From Deltaproteobacteria bacterium (GTDB taxonomy: Bacteria > Myxococcota > Kuafuiibacteriia > Kuafuiibacteriales > Kuafuiibacteriaceae), in NCBI GenBank assembly GCA_016713425.1, contig JADJPE010000005.1:2294001-2358000 (forward strand): DNA of 64,000 nt, in the 5' to 3' direction. Both the position numbers and the translations under genes were made by a program. The notes under the pieces are model-generated. The model had not been told where the DNA came from and did no database searches. It saw only the letters and a list, made by a program, of their open reading frames with translations. Positions 57,682 through 64,000 of this stretch are shown here, one piece after another; the first letter of the stretch is position 1; each line of letters starts with the position of its first letter.

Positions 57682-60600
57682 ATGCCGAAAAGCCGACCGC
57701 CATCCGAAGGCTCGGAGCCGCCGAGCGTACCGGTGTCAAGCATGGAGCGCCCCGCCACGGAGCCCTCGAGCATCGAGCCCTCGAGCATGGAGCCCTCGAG
57801 CACGGAGCCCTCGAGCACGGAGCCCTCGAGCACGCAGCCCTCGAGCACGCAGCCCTCGAGCATAGAGCCATCGAGCACGACGTCGTTGACCGCGGAATCT
57901 TCGACGGCGAGATCGGCCAGCCCGCGAGGACAGCCGCGCGGTCGTTGGTCCCGAATCGCGCGCGCGATCGCGCGGATGTTCGGGCTGGCGTTTGCGATCG
58001 CTTGCGTTTTCGTGATCGGAGGGCTTGCGTTTCTGAGCTCCGACCTCGCCACGTCGATGCTCCGCGATCGCCTGGTCGAGGTCCTCGCGGATCAATTTAC
58101 CGAAGGCGTTCAGGTCGGGCGCCTTGAGGGCTCGATCCTGTCCCGGCTCCAGCTCGACGAGCTCGTCGTTGGTCCTTGCGTCGATGCGCGTCACACCGAT
58201 GCGCGTCGCGTCGACGCACCTCGCGTCGACGCACCTCGCGTCGACACACCTCGCGTCGACACACCTCGCGTCGATGCACATCGCGTCGATGCACATCGCG
58301 CCGATACGCCTCGTTCTGGCGAGACGAGGTCATCCGGAGACGATCGCAATGTCGTCTCCCCGTGCTTTCGTGCTCGCGGAATCGTGCTCGACTACGATCC
58401 TTGGGCCCTCGTTCGGGGCGTCGTCCACGTTCGCGCGTTGGGACTTGAAGACCTGACGGTGTCGATCGCGTCGACGGCGACGTCTGCGGATGCCTCGTCT
58501 GACCCCCGCGCACTGGCTGATTCTTTGCAAGCAAGCCTGCGCGATGTCTTGGCGCCCAGTTGGGACGCGGGCCTTGCCTTGCCAAGTCTTGAGTGGCAAC
58601 CGCTTCCGGTGCGCGTCGTGGTTGAGGCGCTGTACGTGAACGGCGGGCAGGTTACGCTCGAGGGCCCTCTTACGCGCGTCTATGACCGCCTTCGGTTTCT
58701 GGCCCGGGCCGAGATTGGGCGCGATTCCGTCCAGGTGTCGATCGAGAACCTCGAGGCTTGGAGCCAGGAGGACGCGAGTGCACATGGACATCCGCCCGAG
58801 AGCGCGATCGTGGATCTCAGCGGACGTGTGCTCAAGTCTGCCCATCATGCGGCATGGGTGCTCGAATTGGGCGGTGAGCTGGCCTCCGCAAAGTTGGATG
58901 CATGGGCCAACATTCCCGTCGATCTTGGCGATGTGAAGACGCGTTGGTCGTTCGAAGGCTTGCGGCCGACACGGCTTGTATCGGGATGGCCCACGATGAA
59001 CCTCAACGTGCGATCTCTTGGCCATTTCGACGTCCGGGACCTGCTTCGTCCCTCGGGTCAGTTTGGGCTCGACCTCAGCGGTACGATCGATGACGGGTAT
59101 GGACGAACGCACGCGATTCAGGACCTGAAGTTGCGTGCTGAGGCGGATGGAGGTCTGATCCGCCTCGATGTTGAAGGTCGCGCGCGCGCCCGCGATCGCC
59201 TCCATCTCGAAGCACGGGCGAGCGTGGGGCCGACATCGCTGCGGTTGGAGAGGGTGGACTTCGATGCGGCCATCGAAGATCTGGTGGTCTACATGCCATC
59301 GGACATGTTGGTGGAGGGCGCAGTGTCTTTGGCCGGTACGCTGAGGAATCAGTCGGGCGCGTCTCCGTCGTTTCGTGCGGAAGGGACGACGCACGGGCTC
59401 CGGTGGGAAGGCCTCCGAATCGACGCCTCGAGCTTGGACGTCCGTCTGGATGATCTCATCGGAACACCAGCTGGCGCGGGCTCGTTTTCGGCCCGACGCG
59501 TCGCGCTGGGTGACGCATGGTTTCGCGAGATCTCGTTGAAGGCGAAGAACCAAGTCGGCAGACCCGGGCGATTCGACGTGATGCTGCATGCGAAGCGGAT
59601 GAAGATGCCTAGGGTGACGGCGACGCCTAAGGTGACGACGGCGGGCACGCGCGAGATCGAAGACTTGGCGAAGAAGCTGCGTCACGTCGATCTCGGCGCC
59701 GTGGTGACCTGGTGGCCGCACACTTGGTCAGCCGAGGTGAATCGACTTTCGGCGGGCATCGAAGGATGGCCGGTGCGCCTTCGATCTGGCGCGGTCGAAA
59801 TCGCGTCGTCGACGGCGCCCGGTGTCGAACCCAGGCTCGGGCTGGCTCTCAAGGATTTTGTGCTTTCCGTCGGCGCGGCGCGACTGCGCGCCTCGGGGAC
59901 GAGCGATCTCACGGCCCCCTTGAAGCGGACGAAGCTCGACGTGTCGCTTCGAGGCTTTCAGCTAGGTCGTCTCTTGGCGCTCGCCAGCCGCGCGTCGCCA
60001 CGGGACGCCGGCGGTTCGGCCTGTGGTCCAGGTGGGCCCCGCGGGCTGGAAACGGTGCGCGGCCGGCTTTCGGCCGACCTCTTGGTGCGAACCGAGGCGA
60101 ACATGCAGGACCTTCGTCTTCGCGTCGATGAGGGATCGATCTGCTCGGTCGAACTCCCCGATTTCGAGGTGCATGCTGAGCGCCGCGGTCGGCGTCTCTT
60201 CGTCGGAGGACGCTCTCTCAATGGTCCGGTGCCCAAAGGACCGAGTGCGATCACTGGCGTCAACCCCGCTTTCAAAGCCTCGTCGTCCGTCGGGCCCCCC
60301 GATGCGCTCCGTCTAACGCTCAGCGGGCCGCTTCGGCTCGACGACATCGAGGGGTGGCGGCGGGTTGGACCCGAACGCCTTCAGGCGCTTCATCTCGACC
60401 TGGGTCGGCACGCCATCACCAGCGTGAACCAGATTCTCGACGTTCTCGGGCTCGAGGGCGCGCGCTTTGGGGCGGGCCCAGACAGTGTCGTCAAGGTAGA
60501 GCTCGAGAATAGGGCGCTCCGACGGGGCGCGTTCCCGCGCATTTCGGCCAAGGTTGCGGTCGAGGCCCTCTCGATCTCTCTGCCGCCGGTGAGGCAGAGG

Positions 60601-62964
60601 CCAGGGCCCGAGTCTGACGGCGATTCAGATCGCGCTCTCGATCTGAGCTTGATGCTCGACGCGAGTCTCGACGCGAGTCTCGACGCGGGTGTCATGACGC
60701 TCGACTCCACGGTCGCGGTTGATCCGCTGGGCCTGGTACGGCTTTCCGGACGCACGAAGGCCCCGACTCGCCCCTTCTCTCCCGAAGCATGGCGCAAGCA
60801 AGGGCTCTCGGCGATCGAGGCGCTGAGCGCCGAGGTCGGTCCGGTTCGATTGGCCAAGTTCGGACCATGGTTGGGTCTCGAGCAGATGGGCCTCGAGGCA
60901 TTCAAGAGTGGGGAAGTCGAAGCCCGTCTCTCGACCGATGAAAGAGCGACGCGGATCTCGTTGGCTCTTGTCCTCAGGAACCTCCAGTTTGTCCCGTTCT
61001 CGAAGCCGATGCATGTGCAGTTGGATGCCAACATTGGGCTCGTGCCCGCATTGTTCGATGGCGACCGCACGGGTGCGATACCCGTGAGCGGTGTACTGAC
61101 CGCGGACGCGATCGATCTCTCATCCATCGATTGGCGAGTGATCGAGGGTGGACATGGGTCGTTGTCCGACTCGAACCAGGATGGGGCTGGGAAGGCAGAT
61201 CTCGCGTTGTCTGGTCAACTTGACGTCGCGGCTTCGATTTCCGGTACGATCGGCGAACCCTCGGTCGTGTTGCAGGCCACGGGACACGAAATCGAGATCT
61301 TGGGCGAACCCGTTTCGACGCTTTCGGTCCAGGCACGGGCGGATCGGGCCCATGTCGAAGGTGCGCTCGACGTTGCGCTCGACGACGCACGCGGCCGAGC
61401 ACTCGACCGTACGCCTAAGGATACGAGAGATGGGACGTCCACCGCCGATGACGGCTCGAAGGCGAACAACAGCTTGAGTCTGAGGTGCGCTCTCGCGTGG
61501 GACGACCCTCGGCCTTGGTCCGCGCGCCTCAAGGCGTATCGATTCAGACTCGATCCTTTGGCCGGATTGTTCGCGCGGCTTGGTGCCGACGTTGCTGTCC
61601 ACGGAAGCCTCGATGGCGACATCGCTCTGCGTGGGCTGGGTGATGCTGAGTTCGCTGGCGATGGACGACTGGCGATGCGAAGCGGGCGAGTGCTTCTGCC
61701 GCCGCCGCTATCGTCGCTGGATGATGTACGTGTTGACATCGATGTGGACGACCAGGCCGTCACGTTTTCTGGCTCTGGACGTGCGGGGCTTCGCGGTAAG
61801 GCTGCTGTCCACGGTGCGATCGGGACGCCCGGGTCGCTTGCCGCGAAGGATGGCCGCGCGTCTGACGGCGAGTCGTCTGGGCGCGCGCTGACGGCTCAAC
61901 TTCAGCTCGAGGCCTATCCCTTCGCATCATCCGCCGCGGTGGCGGTCGTTGATCTGGAGCTGGATGCGATCGGTGGGTTGGCGGAGTCCCGACGGTTCGT
62001 CGAGACGCACATCCGAAAGGGCCGAGTGCGCCTTCCGGACGAGACGGGACGCTCTCTCCATGGTGTGTCGCGTCTTGAAGACGTCGTTTTCGTCGACCGA
62101 GGAAGCGCCTCAGCCTCGCGGTCAGCCTCGCGGTCAGCCTCGCGGTCAGCCTCGCGGTCAGCCTCGCGGTCACCCTCGCCCTCACGATCGTCAGCGTCAT
62201 CATCGCTCGACTCCTCGTCGTCCGACCCCATCGCTGGCCCACCATTCGTTGCCTCGCTCGTCTTCGATCAACCGGTCCCGGTTCGAGGCGGCCCTGTGCA
62301 AGCCGCTCTGGACGGCCATCTCGAGGTGCGGGTCGGCGGGTCATCGAGTCATGCGGTCGCCAATGGCGCCTTGCGGGTCGACGACGGTCGGGTCGATATC
62401 TTTGGGCGGCCCTGGGAGATCCTCGACGCGAAGATGACGTTTGCGGGTTCATTCGAGCCGAGGATCGACGTGAAACTGGCCCATGAATTCACGGCCATGA
62501 CGGTCTTCATCGATCTCACGGGGCGTGCGAACAGTCCGGAGCTTGCTCTGTCCTCGAATCCTGCGAACTACGACCAGGCGACGCTTCTGGCCATTGTGCT
62601 CGGAGGGGATCCAGATCAGACAGGCCCAATGAACGGTGGCGATTCGTCTCTGCGCGGGCAGGCTCTGGGTGCGGCCGCGGGCTTTCTTATCGGGCCGGTT
62701 CAGCGCGCGTTGGCGGAGAAGGTTCCGATCGACACCATCCGGTTGGATGTCGGAGAAAACGCTGAAGCTGAGCGGTTGACGCTCGGAAAATGGCTAACGG
62801 ACCGGGTCTTCGTCGCCTATCGATATCGCTTCAGCCCGGCGGTCGATGAAAACACGAGTGAAGCGGTCCTTCAGTATCGGTTCTTGCGAGGCTTCTTGTT
62901 CGAGGCATCCTACGGGGACAACGAACGCGGTGGTGGCGACTTGCTTTGGATCAAGCGCTTCTGA
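57682..62964 (+). CDS. tamB: TamB-like translocation and assembly protein (DUF490 C terminus)
   Basis: 1760 residues. Starts one base after the TamA stop. A 100-residue low-complexity head (EPSSx pentapeptides), a basic stretch and a signal anchor FGLAFAIACVFVIGGLAFLSS (about 98-118) are followed by a very long beta-rich periplasmic chain typical of TamB/AsmA-like bridges. The C-terminal ~320 residues carry the DUF490 features (VNGALRVDDGRVDIFGRPWEI-type text, FAGSFEPRIDVKLAHEF, GRANSPELALSSNPANYDQAT, AAAGFLIGPVQRALAEKVPIDTIRLDVG, RLTLGKWLTDRVFVAYRYRFSP) and end DLLWIKRF. Three further in-frame repeat tracts occur (VDAPR-type, LDAS and SASR). Likely bridges inner and outer membranes and works with TamA in OMP assembly or lipid transport. 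Confidence 0.88.
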   Translation: MPKSRPPSEGSEPPSVPVSSMERPATEPSSIEPSSMEPSSTEPSSTEPSSTQPSSTQPSSIEPSSTTSLTAESSTARSASPRGQPRGRWSRIARAIARMFGLAFAIACVFVIGGLAFLSSDLATSMLRDRLVEVLADQFTEGVQVGRLEGSILSRLQLDELVVGPCVDARHTDARRVDAPRVDAPRVDTPRVDTPRVDAHRVDAHRADTPRSGETRSSGDDRNVVSPCFRARGIVLDYDPWALVRGVVHVRALGLEDLTVSIASTATSADASSDPRALADSLQASLRDVLAPSWDAGLALPSLEWQPLPVRVVVEALYVNGGQVTLEGPLTRVYDRLRFLARAEIGRDSVQVSIENLEAWSQEDASAHGHPPESAIVDLSGRVLKSAHHAAWVLELGGELASAKLDAWANIPVDLGDVKTRWSFEGLRPTRLVSGWPTMNLNVRSLGHFDVRDLLRPSGQFGLDLSGTIDDGYGRTHAIQDLKLRAEADGGLIRLDVEGRARARDRLHLEARASVGPTSLRLERVDFDAAIEDLVVYMPSDMLVEGAVSLAGTLRNQSGASPSFRAEGTTHGLRWEGLRIDASSLDVRLDDLIGTPAGAGSFSARRVALGDAWFREISLKAKNQVGRPGRFDVMLHAKRMKMPRVTATPKVTTAGTREIEDLAKKLRHVDLGAVVTWWPHTWSAEVNRLSAGIEGWPVRLRSGAVEIASSTAPGVEPRLGLALKDFVLSVGAARLRASGTSDLTAPLKRTKLDVSLRGFQLGRLLALASRASPRDAGGSACGPGGPRGLETVRGRLSADLLVRTEANMQDLRLRVDEGSICSVELPDFEVHAERRGRRLFVGGRSLNGPVPKGPSAITGVNPAFKASSSVGPPDALRLTLSGPLRLDDIEGWRRVGPERLQALHLDLGRHAITSVNQILDVLGLEGARFGAGPDSVVKVELENRALRRGAFPRISAKVAVEALSISLPPVRQRPGPESDGDSDRALDLSLMLDASLDASLDAGVMTLDSTVAVDPLGLVRLSGRTKAPTRPFSPEAWRKQGLSAIEALSAEVGPVRLAKFGPWLGLEQMGLEAFKSGEVEARLSTDERATRISLALVLRNLQFVPFSKPMHVQLDANIGLVPALFDGDRTGAIPVSGVLTADAIDLSSIDWRVIEGGHGSLSDSNQDGAGKADLALSGQLDVAASISGTIGEPSVVLQATGHEIEILGEPVSTLSVQARADRAHVEGALDVALDDARGRALDRTPKDTRDGTSTADDGSKANNSLSLRCALAWDDPRPWSARLKAYRFRLDPLAGLFARLGADVAVHGSLDGDIALRGLGDAEFAGDGRLAMRSGRVLLPPPLSSLDDVRVDIDVDDQAVTFSGSGRAGLRGKAAVHGAIGTPGSLAAKDGRASDGESSGRALTAQLQLEAYPFASSAAVAVVDLELDAIGGLAESRRFVETHIRKGRVRLPDETGRSLHGVSRLEDVVFVDRGSASASRSASRSASRSASRSASRSPSPSRSSASSSLDSSSSDPIAGPPFVASLVFDQPVPVRGGPVQAALDGHLEVRVGGSSSHAVANGALRVDDGRVDIFGRPWEILDAKMTFAGSFEPRIDVKLAHEFTAMTVFIDLTGRANSPELALSSNPANYDQATLLAIVLGGDPDQTGPMNGGDSSLRGQALGAAAGFLIGPVQRALAEKVPIDTIRLDVGENAEAERLTLGKWLTDRVFVAYRYRFSPAVDENTSEAVLQYRFLRGFLFEASYGDNERGGGDLLWIKRF
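57760..57879 (+). repeat. 15-bp x8 in-frame repeat in tamB head
   Basis: Eight units of gagccctcgagcacg (variants atc, atg) encoding Glu-Pro-Ser-Ser-X before the membrane anchor. Confidence 0.95.
58180..58314 (+). repeat. 15-bp x9 in-frame repeat in tamB after the first periplasmic strands
   Basis: Nine degenerate units encoding Val-Asp-Ala-x-Arg or Val-Asp-Thr-Pro-Arg, inserted right after the ELVVGPC strand. Confidence 0.93.
60655..60690 (+). repeat. 12-bp x3 in-frame repeat in tamB
   Basis: Three copies of ctcgacgcgagt (last with ggt), read as Leu-Asp-Ala-Ser. Confidence 0.9.
62113..62172 (+). repeat. 12-bp x5 in-frame repeat in tamB
   Basis: Five perfect copies of gcctcgcggtca encoding Ala-Ser-Arg-Ser, followed by a diverged Ser-rich tract, in the region before the DUF490 C terminus. 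Confidence 0.95.
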
Positions 62965-63011
62965 CGACCGCGACAGTCCTTGGTGGCGGCACAACGAGTG
63001 AGCGAGGGCCT

Positions 63012-64000
63012 TCACTCGGGAGCGATTCGACGCACCTCGCGGGGGGGAAGACCGTCTCGCACGCCGAGATCGAGGCGCGGGAGTTCGGTGAAGGCGCGCT
63101 GGCCTTCGTTGAAGCGGAATCTATGAATCCCGCGGCTCGCATCAGGAACGAGGAGGAGGCCCGTCGCTGGATCGAAAGCGGGTGTGCCGAGTTCGTACGC
63201 ATGCATTGAGTGCACGAGGGCGTGCGCTTCGTCGCTCGAAAGGTCGATGACGTAGAGCGTGTCCGGTGTCGCAGGACTCTGGCCGGGCTCGATGCCGACG
63301 ACGAGGTTTGGTGCGATTGCGATCGCGCTGGCGGTTGGATTGGGTGCGTTGGCGTGGTCAGCAGCGCGCCAAGTGCTCATCGCGGTGAGGGTCCCGTTTG
63401 CGGCCATGAAGATCCCGAAACCTGAGGTGGCGCGAACCTGGACGGCGTCCCCAAATGGATGTGAGAAGCCGACGCACGAGACGAGCACCTCGTTGCGGGT
63501 CCCCGGAACGCGAGTGACTTGACCGCAATTGGCCAGCCCCTCGAGCGGGCGAGCCGAGATCGGAGCAACATCCTCGGCATTCGAGGTCGAGCCTGTGTCT
63601 CCGCTCGAGCTAGTGTAGGGTGTCGGAGAGAAGATTGCGATGACACCGTCTGCGGCTGTGTCGAAGGCTAGGCTGAGTCGGCTTAGTCCCACCACGATGG
63701 CGCCCTCCTGGGCGACCAGCGCGCTTGGTCGGGCATAGACGGCTCGAGTGTCTACGAGCGTGTTGAAGGCCGACAGCGTGCGCCTTCGACCGGTGAGAAC
63801 CATGCGCTCGGTATCGACCTCGACGATATCGTTGCCGAGCTCACCGCTGCGCCCGGTGTTGACGCCGGCGTTGGCGTCGGGGGGCGCGAGTGCGATGCCG
63901 AATCTCGTGACCCAAGCGCTGGGCGCTCGGGGGTCGACGAAGACAAGATCTTGCGGATTCGACGAGAAGCTCGGCTCAGACTCTTCGGGCGTGCGGAGTC
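63012..64000 (-). CDS. 3' part of a beta-propeller-like surface protein (partial)
   Basis: The frame is open to the right edge of the window, so the start and the N terminus lie outside; 328 residues of C-terminal sequence are visible. The text is beta-propeller-like, with short repeated strand motifs (DLVFVDPRAPSAWVTRFG, DIVEVDTERMVLTG, GQVTRVPGTRNEVLVSCVG, TLYVIDLSSDEAHALVH, GTPAFDPATGLLLVPDASRG), as in YncE-like and myxobacterial lipoproteins. An internal linker YTSSSGDTGSTSNAED is polar. No catalytic motif seen. Ends convergent to tamB. Confidence 0.72.
   Translation of the reverse strand, partial: LRTPEESEPSFSSNPQDLVFVDPRAPSAWVTRFGIALAPPDANAGVNTGRSGELGNDIVEVDTERMVLTGRRRTLSAFNTLVDTRAVYARPSALVAQEGAIVVGLSRLSLAFDTAADGVIAIFSPTPYTSSSGDTGSTSNAEDVAPISARPLEGLANCGQVTRVPGTRNEVLVSCVGFSHPFGDAVQVRATSGFGIFMAANGTLTAMSTWRAADHANAPNPTASAIAIAPNLVVGIEPGQSPATPDTLYVIDLSSDEAHALVHSMHAYELGTPAFDPATGLLLVPDASRGIHRFRFNEGQRAFTELPRLDLGVRDGLPPREVRRIAPE

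Noticed and set aside
58330..59721. 463-codon minus-strand frame over tamB
   Set aside because: Shadow of the TamB coding strand.

Overview
The window is high-GC bacterial DNA, densely coded on both strands, with no rRNA, tRNA, CRISPR array, insertion sequence or phage gene that I can recognise. It looks like a chromosome segment of a Gram-negative, multicellular-type deltaproteobacterial lineage (Myxococcota in the broad sense). The reasons are a lipid A cluster, TamA/TamB-like envelope genes, many lipoproteins with Cys-rich repeats or beta-helices, Ser/Thr kinases with a GGM glycine loop, and kinase-like proteins with unusual domain combinations. The species cannot be named from the sequence alone.

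Layout. 1-7813: lipid A/LPS core block (lpxD end, fabZ, lpxA, lpxB, a GT39/ArnT-like glycosyltransferase, msbA-like exporter, waaA), largely with 4-base overlaps. 7856-11804: lipoate-dependent dehydrogenase genes (E3, lipB, a possible 40-residue membrane protein, E2). 11951-13558: AAE-family antiporter. 13633-18629: three surface lipoproteins (a hydrolase, a C-terminal Hint-domain protein, a Cys-rich repeat protein). 19021-23646: a 1541-residue signalling protein with a Ser/Thr kinase, a second kinase-like domain with a lost DFG Asp, a periplasmic sensor, HAMP and a degenerate histidine-kinase ATPase. 23748-31903: a second GT39-like glycosyltransferase, a membrane metallophosphoesterase, thiL, a CheY-like regulator, a histidine kinase lacking its ATPase, and astB. 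31851-37867: the most unusual block. A COX/alpha-dioxygenase-type heme oxygenase (YRLH motif) and a catalase-related protein are transcribed away from two unrecognised genes, across an intergenic region holding a perfect 8-bp palindrome. 38014-51199: beta-helix lipoproteins, a trxB/VWA/cytochrome-like operon, a beta-barrel, a FemAB/GNAT-like protein with a probable CTG start, and more lipoproteins. 51217-62964: MscS-cNMP channel, apaG, srkA (flanked by two minisatellites), a SMUG-type uracil-DNA glycosylase, and the TamA/TamB-like pair. 63012-64000: 3' part of a propeller-like surface protein.

Two themes stand out. First, conserved housekeeping genes (lpxA, lpxB, E2, thiL, tamA, tamB) and surface genes carry in-frame short tandem repeats with units of 3, 6, 12, 15, 24 or 30 bp, while intergenic arrays have 11-, 15-, 16- and 18-bp units. 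Second, the heme-oxygenase/catalase-like block suggests a bacterial oxylipin-type pathway with two associated proteins of unknown function.
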